Source: Candidatus Kuenenia stuttgartensis (GTDB taxonomy: Bacteria > Planctomycetota > GCA-002687715 > CAIWVZ01). From it: 64,000 nt of DNA. Of the stretch, positions 26,121 through 35,100 are shown piece after piece (the stretch's first letter is position 1; each line of letters starts with the position of its first letter). The notes beneath the pieces were generated by a model. That model saw only the letters and a list, made by a program, of their open reading frames with translations, did not search any database and had not been told where the DNA came from. The position numbers and the translations under genes were made by a program. The DNA lies in NCBI GenBank assembly GCA_945860915.1, contig CAMARR010000002.1, positions 1 through 64,000 on the forward strand, given 5' to 3'.

Positions 26121-26972
26121 ATGCTGAGTGGAACGCTCGCGGCCGCACTTACCCCCTTCACCCCAGGCGCCTTAGGGCTTGACCTTGGTGTCATTCCCCA
26201 CTACGCGAATTGGCTCCTAGCGCACGGCGCGCGGGGCGTCCTCTCTGCGGGCACGACAGGTGAATCCGTCCTGCTGAGCGAGGACGAACACATGCGCCTT
26301 GCCGAGGCTTGGCGCGCTGCGCTCGGCGAAAAAGGACTCCTAGCCGTCCATGCAGGCGCGCAGACCACCGCGCAGACCGTTCGCCTTTGTCGGCATGCAA
26401 AGGACATCCGCGCCGACGCCGTCGCCGTGATCGGCCCCCCCTACTTCGCACTCGACTCGGAGGAACTCTTGTTTCACTTCGCGTCTGCTGCCAATGCGTG
26501 CGCGCCGATTCCTTTTTATGTCTACGAGTTCGCAGCCCGTTCAGGGTATGCGCTTCCGATCCCGATGCTCGTACGCTTGAAGGAGATGTGCCCCAATGTC
26601 GTTGGACTCAAGGTCTCGGACGCGCCATTCGAGAAATTTGCGGCATATCTCATTCCAGGATGGGATGTTTTTGTCGGACCGGAAGCTTGCATCGTCGAAG
26701 GGCTAGCGAAGGGCGCGAAAGGAGCGGTGTCGGGCTTGGCCTCGTGTTACCCGGATCGCGTGTCATCGCTCGTGAATAAACCTGATCCGGCCAACGGAGC
26801 AGCCGTCGCGTCACTTCGAGCATCTCTCCAGTCCTTGCCATTTCATGCGGCGGCAAAGTCCATCCTTCGCATTCGCGGCGTCCCAATCGGCCCTGATGTC
26901 CGGCGTCCCCTGCGGGGATTGACGTCTGCCGAGCAAGTACGTGTCGAAGAAATCGCTCGCGCCAATCCCTAA
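26121..26972 (+). CDS. Dihydrodipicolinate synthase/N-acetylneuraminate lyase family aldolase
   Basis: A 283-residue class I aldolase-type enzyme of the DapA/NanA superfamily (TIM barrel). The family marks are GTTGES at 44-49, the tyrosine near 133-135 in PFYVYEF and the Schiff-base lysine K164 in VVGLKVSD. In dihydrodipicolinate synthase the tyrosine sits in a YNVP context; here it is YEF, so this is probably not the lysine-pathway DapA. Superfamily members also deaminate or cleave keto-acids, for example in hydroxyproline or sugar-acid breakdown. It is followed 4 bp later by an FAD oxidase gene, suggesting one catabolic unit. The exact reaction is open. Confidence 0.88.
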   Translation: MLSGTLAAALTPFTPGALGLDLGVIPHYANWLLAHGARGVLSAGTTGESVLLSEDEHMRLAEAWRAALGEKGLLAVHAGAQTTAQTVRLCRHAKDIRADAVAVIGPPYFALDSEELLFHFASAANACAPIPFYVYEFAARSGYALPIPMLVRLKEMCPNVVGLKVSDAPFEKFAAYLIPGWDVFVGPEACIVEGLAKGAKGAVSGLASCYPDRVSSLVNKPDPANGAAVASLRASLQSLPFHAAAKSILRIRGVPIGPDVRRPLRGLTSAEQVRVEEIARANP

Positions 26973-26976
26973 GACC

Positions 26977-28077
26977 ATGCGAGTTGCGATTGCAGGTTCA
27001 GGTGCGATCGGGGCTTCCGTCGGACTCGCACTGCAGACTTTGGGCGCGACAACATCGATCTTCGAACTCCGCTCTCTCGTGGCGGGCGCGTCCGGCCGGG
27101 CCTTCGGAGGCATCCGACAACAATTCACGGATCCCGCAGAGATCGAACTCGCCCAGCGAAGTCTTCCCTTTTTTGAATCGCTTCCCCGAGCACTCTTCGA
27201 TCCGGTCGGCTACCTCTATCTGGCGACCGATGACAGAACCGAATCCGAGTTGCGCTCGCGGTACCAAGTTCAGCGAGATCTTGGCGTCACCTGCGACTGG
27301 CTTGATCGAGAGTCCGTTGCTCGAACTGCAGTTGGAGTAGTGACCGATGATGTCCGTGGAGCATTGTTCGGCCCACGCGACGGCACAGCCGAGCCTAGCG
27401 AGATCACGCATCACCTTCTTCGCCAGTTCCTTCTTGCGGGAGGACAGATCCACGAAAGCTCGCCACTCCCAGCCGATGTCCTCTCACATTTTGATGCTGT
27501 CGTCATCGCTACCGGATGCGAGACACCGTCTATTCTCGATGGACTTGGAATTGCACGCACGGAGCTCGCAAACGCCCGTCTTCCAATCGCGGCATTGACG
27601 CGCTCGTTGGCTGAAACCACAATCGTCCAATGCCATGACCGACTACCTCTCGTGATCGAGACTCACGACGGATTTCACTTTAGACGGAGGGGCGATCGAA
27701 TTCGAATCGCCATCTCGGATGCGCCCCCGCGATGGACGACCGATCTCGATCCTGCCCCAAACTGCGATCCTCATTGGGGAAACGAACCGCTAGAACGGCT
27801 CCGCAGAAGGCTTCCGGCTGCGCGCACGGGTTCAATCGAACGCGTTTGGTCGGGGCTCTACGACGTCACTCCAGACTCAAAGCCGATTATCGATAAAGTA
27901 AGCGAGAACGTCTACGTTGCGGCTGGATTCTCAGGGCACGGGTTCATGATCTCGCCGGCCGTCGGCGAGGGCCTCGCGAAATGGATAACTTGCGGAACTC
28001 GTCCAGGGCTGCTTGCGTCGTTTGCTCTGAAGAGGTTTCATACCGGCGTCAGATACGAGTATCACTCTCCCCTCTAG
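26977..28077 (+). CDS. FAD-dependent amine/amino-acid oxidase (DAO family)
   Basis: A 366-residue flavoenzyme of the D-amino-acid oxidase/glycine oxidase/sarcosine oxidase type. The dinucleotide-binding motif GSGAIG is at residues 7-12, with SLVAGASGRAFGGIRQQF after it, a typical FAD-contact stretch. The C-terminal FAD part has WSGLYDVTPDSKPIID and YVAAGFSGHGFMISPAVGEGLA. These enzymes oxidise secondary amines or amino acids and release imino or keto products. The ATG at 26977 follows the DapA-like stop by 4 bp; an upstream start inside the aldolase gene is less likely. Tight coupling with the aldolase suggests sequential steps in degradation of an amino acid, possibly proline-like. The substrate is not defined by the sequence. 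Confidence 0.88.
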   Translation: MRVAIAGSGAIGASVGLALQTLGATTSIFELRSLVAGASGRAFGGIRQQFTDPAEIELAQRSLPFFESLPRALFDPVGYLYLATDDRTESELRSRYQVQRDLGVTCDWLDRESVARTAVGVVTDDVRGALFGPRDGTAEPSEITHHLLRQFLLAGGQIHESSPLPADVLSHFDAVVIATGCETPSILDGLGIARTELANARLPIAALTRSLAETTIVQCHDRLPLVIETHDGFHFRRRGDRIRIAISDAPPRWTTDLDPAPNCDPHWGNEPLERLRRRLPAARTGSIERVWSGLYDVTPDSKPIIDKVSENVYVAAGFSGHGFMISPAVGEGLAKWITCGTRPGLLASFALKRFHTGVRYEYHSPL

Positions 28078-28361
28078 GACTCAGTGACTTGCTTTTTGAG
28101 CTGCGGAACTCTGGCGGCACCGCACAGTTTGGAATCTATTTCCTTTCGATGTCTTTGCTCGTCAATCTGCAATTTCCTCTGCAAGCATTGAAATTGGATG
28201 CCGCGTCACCGAACGGCATTGCCACACTCAGTCGCGCCGCCCATACCGTCCTCGGATGATTAACGCCCTCGAATCCGATCAAGACTGAAGGCGAACATCG
28301 CGTCTGCTTCATCGTTGGAGGTCGGCCCCCTCACAACTCGTGCGCTCTCGAGCGATGCGGT
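28078..28361. other. Gene-free spacer between convergent genes
   Basis: About 280 bp between the FAD oxidase (plus strand) and the unknown gene downstream of icmF (minus strand). I see no convincing gene, hairpin with T-run or repeat. Short open frames here lack ribosome sites and look like chance. Confidence 0.4.
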
Positions 28362-29153
28362 CTATTGTCGTAGTTGATCGACCTCTTCTTGGCCGTCTTC
28401 GACGGCCGCATGAAGAAAGATCGCAGCCAACGCCACGTGTGACGGCCAAGATCCAGAGGGCAACGCGACGCGCACCGGAATCATCGCCCCCCAGGCCGCG
28501 GCAATGACAGGAACATGGTGCTGTACCAGACGCAGAGACCGAGAGATCGACGGCAGGATGCCTCCACGATCTAGTTCGCGACGAAGAAACGCGACGGTTC
28601 GGGCCGATGGATCAACCTCGACCAGACCGCCTGCGACTCTCGCAATGCGGTAGATCGCGGCAAGTACAAACAGCCTTCCGACTTCAGGTAGCCCAAGTCG
28701 CGCTAGCGCGTCGCGGAATGCGGGGACACCAAGCGAGATGGCTTCGAGTTCTGCGTGCTCCGAATGATCGAGTTCGTCGGCGACGAGAGTCGCCACGCGC
28801 TCAAAGTGCATTCGCTCGACATCGGCCTCCGAGAGGCCAGGATAAGGGTCAAGCCCAATCCGATTGCCTGCGACCAGCAGAATCTCCCACCAATTGCGGG
28901 GGCCAGCCAAAGGAATCATCGCACGAATGACTCCCTCGCTTCGGGCCTGAAGCCCCTTCACCGGCGTAGCTATCAGCAACCATGCCTCGCCAAATCGATC
29001 GCCGTGGGCCAACGCCAAATCGACACCGAGGATCGACGCAATCTCGCGCCGACCCTCCGCTGTCATTGTTGCGAGCAATGCAAGAGGTCGATGCGCGCCC
29101 TGCGTTCGGGCTTCCGAAATGGGATCACGAAAGGCGGGGTTGACGGTCGGCAT
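28362..29153 (-). CDS. Unknown protein downstream of icmF
   Basis: A 263-residue soluble protein with no signal peptide and no family I recognise. It is helical in appearance, with a central acidic stretch (DVERMHFERVATLVADELDHSE) and a hydrophobic end (HVPVIAAAWGAMIPVRVALP). The His-rich HFER...DELDHSEHAE segment could bind metal but matches no motif I can name. Its ATG at 29153 lies 10 bp past the icmF stop on the same strand, which strongly suggests co-transcription with icmF. A repair, chaperone or acyl-CoA-pathway role would be a guess. Confidence 0.65.
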   Translation of the reverse strand: MPTVNPAFRDPISEARTQGAHRPLALLATMTAEGRREIASILGVDLALAHGDRFGEAWLLIATPVKGLQARSEGVIRAMIPLAGPRNWWEILLVAGNRIGLDPYPGLSEADVERMHFERVATLVADELDHSEHAELEAISLGVPAFRDALARLGLPEVGRLFVLAAIYRIARVAGGLVEVDPSARTVAFLRRELDRGGILPSISRSLRLVQHHVPVIAAAWGAMIPVRVALPSGSWPSHVALAAIFLHAAVEDGQEEVDQLRQ

Positions 29154-29163
29154 GGCGCTTCGA

Positions 29164-32100
29164 TCACATGTTGCGGCGGTATTGGCCGCCTACTTCGAAG
29201 AGAGCCCGGGTGATCTGCCCTAGGGAGGCCACACGAGCGGCGCGCATGAGTTCATCAAAGAGGTTGCCGGATGGGTCGAGTGCGATCTCCTGCAATCGAG
29301 CCAAGGCCCTTGGCGCCTCGTCGGCGTGCGCCGTCTGAAAGGCACGCAAGTCAACCAAGCGCGCATTCTTTTCTTCATTGCTGGCCCTTGATAGCTCAAG
29401 GTTATCCATCGCGTTGGCGTGATCGGCGTGTTCATTAATGAACGTGTTGACTCCGATTATCGGCAACTCTCCCGAGTGCTTCATGTGTTCGTAGAGCTGC
29501 GACTCATCCTGAATACGCCGGCGTTGGTATTCCGTCTCCATCGCGCCGAGAACGCCTCCTCGTTCGTCTAGACGATCGAATTCGCGAAGCACCGCATCCT
29601 CGACCAGGTCCGTCAATTCATCCACAATGAATGAGCCCTGGAGCGGATTCTCGTTCTTCATGATGCCGTGTTCGCGATTGACGATGAGTTGAATCGCCAT
29701 GGCTCGTCGAACGGACTCCTCCGTAGGAGTCGTGATCGCCTCGTCGTAGGCATTGGTATGCAGCGAATTGCAGTTGTCCTGCAGCGCGATCAAAGCCTGG
29801 AGTGTCGTCCGAATGTCGTTGAAATCAATCTCCTGGGCGTGCAAAGAACGGCCCGATGTCTGAATGTGATACTTGAGCTTTTGACTGCGGTCGTTGGCGC
29901 CATAGAGGCGATCCATCGCAACGGCCCAGATGCGGCGCGCAACGCGGCCGATGACCGTGTACTCTGGGTCAAGTCCGTTCGAAAAGAAGAACGATAGGTT
30001 CGGGGCAATCGCGTCAATCGACATTCCCCTCGCGAGGTAATACTCAACGTAGGTGAATCCATTCGCCAACGTGAAGGCGAGCTGAGAAACCGGATTCGCT
30101 CCTGCTTCGGCGATGTGATACCCAGAGATCGAGACCGAGTAGTAATTGCGTACCTCGTGCTGAACAAACCACTGCTGGATGTCGCCCATCATTCGCAGGG
30201 CAAATTCCGTCGAGAAGATGCAGGTGTTCTGTGCCTGATCCTCTTTGAGGATGTCTGCCTGAACCGTTCCTCGCACCGTCGAAACCGTGGCCGCGACAAT
30301 CGCAGCGTGCTCCTCGGTGTTCGGAACGCGACCCTTTGCAGCGATGAACTTATCCACCTGCTGATCGATCGCGGTATTCATGAAGAATGCGAGGATCGTT
30401 GGAGCGGGTCCGTTGATCGTCATCGAAACAGAAGTGTTGGGATCGCAGAGATCGAACCCCGCGTACAAACGCTTCATGTCGTCGAGAGTGCAAATTGACA
30501 CGCCCGACTCGCCGACTTTGCCATAGATGTCAGGGCGTTCCGCCGGGTCTTCGCCGTACAGCGTCACCGAGTCGAACGCAGTGGACAGGCGCTTCGCTGA
30601 GTCATTGCGTGAGAGGAAGTGAAACCGCCGATTCGTGCGATCGGGACCACCCTCGCCCGCAAACTGGCGCTTTGGCTCTTCGTCCGCTCGCCGCAACTCA
30701 AAAACGCCTGCCGTGAATGGGAACCTCCCTGGGACATTTTCGGTAGCCACGAAGCGGTACAAATCCGCCTTGGATGAAAGTCGCGGCAGCGCGATCTTCG
30801 GAATTGATAATCCCGAAAGACTCTTGGTCCGAAGCGGTCGTCGGATTTCTTTATCGCGCACTTTCGAAACGAGCGCCTCTTCGCGATAGGTGGCGGCGAT
30901 TGCCTCCCATTCGTTCATCGACTTGCGGGTTGCCGGAAGGACGCGGTCGCGTGACTTGGCGGCCAACGCCTCGACCGCGGCCACCGCATCCTTGCTCGCG
31001 CCAGATGATCTCATCACACCAAGCGTTGTCTCCATCGCATCAACGTCGCCAAGGACTTTCGCCTGCTCTTCGACGACCTTGCGATAGCCGCGGCATGTAT
31101 CGGCGACTTCCGCAAGGTAGCGCTGCCTCTTCGCAGGGATGATTCGCGAACGCGCCGTCGACGCGTGTGACTCGGGAATCGCAAATCGCGACTTCCAACC
31201 GGCTTGTGTCTTGCGGTTGATCGCATCGACGATTCCGAGCCAACATGCGGTCACGCCCGGATCGTTGAATTGCGAGGCAATCGTGCCGTAGACCGGCAAG
31301 GTCTCATCGGATCCCTCGAATTGCTGGTGGCTGCGTCGCCATTGCTTCCGGACGTCGCGGAGCGCGTCAAGTGCCCGCGGGCGGTCGAACTTGTTCAGCA
31401 CGACCACATCAGCGAGATCGAGCATGTCGATCTTCTCAAGTTGGGATGCAGCGCCATACTCTGGAGTCATGACGTAGACGGATACATCGCACTGGTCGAC
31501 CACCGAAGATTCACCTTGGCCGATTCCGGATGTCTCTACGATGACGAGATCATGCTTAGCGGCCTTGCATGCTGCGACTGCTTCAGCAATGGCAGCTGAC
31601 ATGGACCCGCCCCCACGAGTCGCCAAACTCCGCATGTAAACACGATCGTTGTGAATCGCATTCATGCGAATTCGATCGCCTAGGAGCGCGCCTCCCGACT
31701 TGCGCTTCGTCGGATCAACGGAGAGCACAGCAACGGTGCGTGTCGCATCGTCAAGAAGGCACCGTCGCACGACTTCGTCGATGAACGAAGACTTGCCTGC
31801 GCCTCCAGTCCCCGTGATTCCGACGACCGGAGTCTTGTGCCCGATTGCGCGACGCTTCAACTCCGTGAATAGCGCTTCCTTCGCGCGGGGATCTGCCGCA
31901 CCGTTCTGTTCGGCAATCGTGATGACACGAGCAAGCTCCAATTCGGAGCCCCTCCCAGGACGAAGGGCGCCCATCGGCATGCTTGGGCTTGGTGGGAGGA
32001 AGTCTGCTTCCTTGACCATGAACCCGATCATTCCATCTAGGCCCATGCGCCGACCATCTTCGGGCGAGAAGATCTTCGTCACACCGCTCGCTTCGAGCTC

Positions 32101-32442
32101 CGCGATCTCACGCGGGACGATCGTGCCTCCGCCACCGCCAAAAATCCGCACGTGCTTTGCACCTCTGCGATCGAGGAGCTCGCGCATGTACTTGAAGAAC
32201 TCCATATGGCCGCCCTGATACGACGACAACGCGATTCCCTGAGCGTCCTCCTGAATCGCTGCGTTAACGATTTCATCCACGGACCGGTTGTGGCCCAAAT
32301 GGATGACTTCGACACCAAAGTCCTGCAGCAACCGTCGCATCAAGTTGATGGACGCATCGTGTCCATCAAAGAGCGATGCGGCGGTCACAAACCGAACGTG
32401 ATGAACGGGCTTGTAGCGGGCAACCGGGGCGGTCGTCGTCAT
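29164..32442 (-). CDS. icmF: Fused isobutyryl-CoA mutase IcmF
   Basis: A 1,092-residue adenosylcobalamin enzyme that rearranges isobutyryl-CoA and n-butyryl-CoA, fused to its own G-protein chaperone. The B12-binding domain comes first (DGHDASINLMRRLLQ at 26-40, with H28 as lower axial ligand). The MeaB-like GTPase follows (P-loop GTGGAGKS at 211-218; NKFD in VVLNKFDRP). The acyl-CoA mutase barrel fills the C-terminal half (RFPFTAGVF, FAGEGGPDRTNRRFHFLSRN, YSVSISGYHIAEAGANPVSQ, DEAITTPTEESVRRAMAIQL). The phenylalanine in FPFTAG and the AIQL context fit isobutyryl-type rather than methylmalonyl-CoA mutase. Domain order is that of bacterial IcmF. The unknown gene behind it is co-directional at 10 bp. 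Confidence 0.96.
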   Translation of the reverse strand: MTTTAPVARYKPVHHVRFVTAASLFDGHDASINLMRRLLQDFGVEVIHLGHNRSVDEIVNAAIQEDAQGIALSSYQGGHMEFFKYMRELLDRRGAKHVRIFGGGGGTIVPREIAELEASGVTKIFSPEDGRRMGLDGMIGFMVKEADFLPPSPSMPMGALRPGRGSELELARVITIAEQNGAADPRAKEALFTELKRRAIGHKTPVVGITGTGGAGKSSFIDEVVRRCLLDDATRTVAVLSVDPTKRKSGGALLGDRIRMNAIHNDRVYMRSLATRGGGSMSAAIAEAVAACKAAKHDLVIVETSGIGQGESSVVDQCDVSVYVMTPEYGAASQLEKIDMLDLADVVVLNKFDRPRALDALRDVRKQWRRSHQQFEGSDETLPVYGTIASQFNDPGVTACWLGIVDAINRKTQAGWKSRFAIPESHASTARSRIIPAKRQRYLAEVADTCRGYRKVVEEQAKVLGDVDAMETTLGVMRSSGASKDAVAAVEALAAKSRDRVLPATRKSMNEWEAIAATYREEALVSKVRDKEIRRPLRTKSLSGLSIPKIALPRLSSKADLYRFVATENVPGRFPFTAGVFELRRADEEPKRQFAGEGGPDRTNRRFHFLSRNDSAKRLSTAFDSVTLYGEDPAERPDIYGKVGESGVSICTLDDMKRLYAGFDLCDPNTSVSMTINGPAPTILAFFMNTAIDQQVDKFIAAKGRVPNTEEHAAIVAATVSTVRGTVQADILKEDQAQNTCIFSTEFALRMMGDIQQWFVQHEVRNYYSVSISGYHIAEAGANPVSQLAFTLANGFTYVEYYLARGMSIDAIAPNLSFFFSNGLDPEYTVIGRVARRIWAVAMDRLYGANDRSQKLKYHIQTSGRSLHAQEIDFNDIRTTLQALIALQDNCNSLHTNAYDEAITTPTEESVRRAMAIQLIVNREHGIMKNENPLQGSFIVDELTDLVEDAVLREFDRLDERGGVLGAMETEYQRRRIQDESQLYEHMKHSGELPIIGVNTFINEHADHANAMDNLELSRASNEEKNARLVDLRAFQTAHADEAPRALARLQEIALDPSGNLFDELMRAARVASLGQITRALFEVGGQYRRNM

Positions 32443-32792
32443 GGCGGTCCTGGCGCCGATTCAGCTCGGGTCGGTTGATCCCCGTGGGGGGTCGAGAATC
32501 GCCCGAGCATTGGAAGGGCGTTCGACCACTAAGTTACCCACCGCGTGAAGGGAGGAAAAACGGACAGCAGGGGACGGCACGGACTGCGAAATGGAGTGTG
32601 TGTGTGCCGTGCGGAGCAATCATGAGAGGAGGAGTTGTGTCAAAGCAAAACACCGCGCCGCCCCTTGCTGTTCATATGTAATGACAACTAGTGGGTCGAA
32701 AACGGCAAAAAAAGGGGCCGGCGAATTGAAAAATCTCGGCATCGCTGACTATCGTCCTTGAAGTGGCTCATAACTCCATATGCAACAAGTGG
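32443..32792. other. Gene-free spacer upstream of icmF
   Basis: About 350 bp between the icmF start and the HTH gene stop, both minus strand. It must hold the icmF promoter, but no clear -35/-10 pair and no cobalamin-riboswitch landmark were recognised. It has a short GT run near 32,595 and only weak 6-bp inverted repeats. No gene is supported; a 19-codon ATG frame near 32,625 is too short to claim. Confidence 0.4.
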
Positions 32793-33326
32793 TTATGCCA
32801 TCGGAGCCGGATTGGATTCGTTTTCGAAATCACGCAAGTCCGCGGCGAATCCGTTGCCGCCTAGGGCGCGATGCGGCCTGCGGGACGGTGCCGACGGTGC
32901 ATCGGCCGCGATTTCAGACGATGAGGCATGACGCCGACGCCAGATCTCAAACTCTCCGAGCAGGCCTCGCTCAGCCAAAAATGTGCTCGCTTCCCTGAGT
33001 TCGCGATGCGCCCGGCGCTCCCATAGCGACGCCGCCTCCAGCCAAAAACCGTCTCGTCCCCTCATTGCGATCTTGCTCAGGACCGCGGAACGGAGCAGCT
33101 CCTCAGTTGCATTGGCGTCAAGGCGTAGGACCTCGGCAATTTCGAGGACAGCTTCTCCCGACGGAATCAAGGTCCCCTTCAGCATCTGTGACACCGCACC
33201 AGCGGAACGGCCAAGGACAGCACCAAGAGCCCGGCCGGAGTGGATCCCGATAGCCGAAGCCCGTTCAGTAATGAACCTTCCCAAAACCAATTGGAACGGT
33301 GACGTATGTAAAGGGACCTTGGCCAT
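32793..33326 (-). CDS. HTH (XRE/Cro-like) DNA-binding protein
   Basis: A 177-residue protein. The first 75 residues look like a lambda-repressor-type helix-turn-helix: SGRALGAVLGRSAGAVSQML as the HTH core, then PSGEAVLEIAEVLRLDANAT. A charged helical middle follows (WLEAASLWERRAHRELREA) and a low-complexity Ala/Ser/Arg tail. Such proteins usually act as transcription regulators of nearby genes; the target is unknown. The ATG at 33326 has AGAGG at a good distance, better than the GTG one codon earlier. It is divergent from the M28 peptidase gene and co-directional with icmF some 350 bp downstream. Confidence 0.7.
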   Translation of the reverse strand: MAKVPLHTSPFQLVLGRFITERASAIGIHSGRALGAVLGRSAGAVSQMLKGTLIPSGEAVLEIAEVLRLDANATEELLRSAVLSKIAMRGRDGFWLEAASLWERRAHRELREASTFLAERGLLGEFEIWRRRHASSSEIAADAPSAPSRRPHRALGGNGFAADLRDFENESNPAPMA

Positions 33327-33419
33327 CACAACCTCTTTCGGCGAACGGAGCGGGTACGATCCCCCCGCGCAGTGTTCGTCTCATTCCGTCTAGACGCCCG
33401 ATCGGGCAGGACCGTCTCC

Positions 33420-35018
33420 ATGAAATTCAAGATTTCTTCCCCTGCTTTGTTCGTCGCCATCTTGGCAGGCGCCGTCTTCGCACAGGCCGGTGACAAGCTC
33501 CCCGCAGGAGTCAAGTCGCCTATCCAGGACCGAGCGACTGGCTTTGAGACCATCACTTCGGATGACTGCAAGGGCTGGCTATCCAAGCTCGCATCCGATG
33601 AGTTCGAAGGGCGCGGCACCGGTCAAGCCGGTTACCAAAAGGCGGCGGAGTTCGTGGCTGCCAACTTCAAAGAGTGGGGATTGGCACCCGTCGGCGACAA
33701 AGGCCCAGACGGTCAACCCACGTATTTTCAGAATGTCCCATTCGTCGGTTCATCGATCGACATCACGACTGCCGTTTTCAGCTACACCGGAGGCAAAGAG
33801 GTCATTCGCCTGAAGATGGGCGAAGGATTCAGCGCGAGCGGCTCGGGGAGCATTGATGGCGAATTCCCCATCGTCTTCGTTGCTGGCAAATCGACCGCAA
33901 AGGAACTCGGCTCATTGGACGTCTCGGGGAAAGTCGTGATCTTCATGCCGACCACGGAAACCGCGACAGGAACGCGTGGCAGCCGTCAATCACGCGGCCC
34001 GCGCGATCTCACGGCCAAAGCTGCAGTTGTTTTCACCATCAACGACGTCTCCGCAGCCCGTCTATCGGTCGCCTCCGGGGTGACGCAGAAATCCAGCGGC
34101 AGTGAACGAGGTGACGTCAAGCGGGCCCCAACAATGGCCATCACAACCGCCGCAGCCAAGCAATTGGCAGCTGCTGCAGGAGTCGACCTCGACAAACTGG
34201 CGACCGAAGGCGCTACTAATCCAGTGTCCAAGGCCGGGAAGGGAAAGCTCCAACTCAAGATCGAGAATCACGTCAAGGACATCCCGGTCCCGAACGTCAT
34301 CGGCTATCTCGAGGGTTCTGACCCTAAGCTTAAGGAGGAGGTCGTGATCATCGGGTCGCACTTGGATCACCTCGGTCGGTCTGCAACCGGCGAGATTTTC
34401 AACGGAGCAGATGATGATGGCTCAGGCTCCGCGGGCTTGCTCGCTGTCGCGCGAGCGTTCTCAAAGAATGGGACCCGACCACTCCGCTCGATGGTCTTCA
34501 TCGCCATGTGCGCCGAAGAGATGGGACTCCTCGGCTCCGCCTACTATGTCGAGCACCCGATCTTCCCACTTGAGAAGACTGTCGCCGAGTTCCAAATGGA
34601 CATGATCGGGCGCAATGAGGAGCACCATGCATCCGAGAATCCGACGAATGAGAAGGCCGAGAGCAACATCAATACGCTCCACCTGATCGGGTCGAAGAAA
34701 CTCTCGACGCAGCTTCATGAGATCATCGACAAAGTCAACACCGACCACATCGGGTTTGTCTTCGAGTACGACCAAGAGGGTGTCTACTTTCGCAGCGACC
34801 ACTACAACTTCGCAAAGAAGGGCATTCCAATTTCCTTCTACTTCTCGGGTTTCCATCCAGACTATCACCGTCCAACGGATGACGTGGAGAAGATCGACTT
34901 CTTGAAACTGTCTCGAACTGCGAAGCTGGTCTACCTCTCCGCATTTGAAGTCGCCAATCGTCAAGCACGAGTTGTTGTCGACAAGAAAAAAGAAGAAGAA
35001 ACGCCGCGCCGTCGCTAA
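33420..35018 (+). CDS. Exported M28-family metallopeptidase with PA domain
   Basis: A 532-residue exported aminopeptidase-like enzyme. The signal peptide (LFVAILAGAVFAQA) is followed by an N-terminal helical part, then a protease-associated insert (about residues 90-255), and the M28 zinc domain. Zinc-ligand motifs are GSHLDHLG, NGADDDGSGSAGLLAVA, MCAEEMGLLGS with the catalytic glutamate pair, MDMIGR, and the last histidine in FHPDYHRPTDD. M28 enzymes remove N-terminal residues from peptides in the periplasm or medium. The frame begins at 33372, but the ATG at 33420 starts the signal. It is divergent from the HTH gene and convergent with pckG, sharing the hairpin at 35052-35076. Confidence 0.93.
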   Translation: MKFKISSPALFVAILAGAVFAQAGDKLPAGVKSPIQDRATGFETITSDDCKGWLSKLASDEFEGRGTGQAGYQKAAEFVAANFKEWGLAPVGDKGPDGQPTYFQNVPFVGSSIDITTAVFSYTGGKEVIRLKMGEGFSASGSGSIDGEFPIVFVAGKSTAKELGSLDVSGKVVIFMPTTETATGTRGSRQSRGPRDLTAKAAVVFTINDVSAARLSVASGVTQKSSGSERGDVKRAPTMAITTAAAKQLAAAAGVDLDKLATEGATNPVSKAGKGKLQLKIENHVKDIPVPNVIGYLEGSDPKLKEEVVIIGSHLDHLGRSATGEIFNGADDDGSGSAGLLAVARAFSKNGTRPLRSMVFIAMCAEEMGLLGSAYYVEHPIFPLEKTVAEFQMDMIGRNEEHHASENPTNEKAESNINTLHLIGSKKLSTQLHEIIDKVNTDHIGFVFEYDQEGVYFRSDHYNFAKKGIPISFYFSGFHPDYHRPTDDVEKIDFLKLSRTAKLVYLSAFEVANRQARVVVDKKKEEETPRRR

Positions 35019-35051
35019 AATCGATTCACCGAACTCGGTCAAAAAAGTAGG

Positions 35052-35076
35052 AAGGCCACCGGAAACCGGTGGCCTT
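35052..35076 (-). terminator. Intrinsic terminator after pckG
   Basis: AAGGCCACCGG (35052-35062) and CCGGTGGCCTT (35066-35076) make a perfect 11-bp stem with an AAA loop. On the minus strand it is followed by CTAC and a run of six T, the classical pattern for a rho-independent terminator ending pckG (stop at 35101). It also lies about 34 bp after the M28 peptidase stop and could slow transcription from that side, though without a T-run there. Confidence 0.9.
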
Positions 35077-35100
35077 CGTCATAACCGGATCGACTACGAA

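Noticed and set aside
32577-32612. GCACGG/CCGTGC inverted repeat upstream of icmF
   Set aside because: Short arms and a long loop; no link to a known riboswitch core.
32769-32797. Inverted repeat CATAAC/GTTATG at the end of the HTH gene
   Set aside because: Only 6 bp with an 18-nt spacing, overlapping the stop codon and without a T-run; could be chance.
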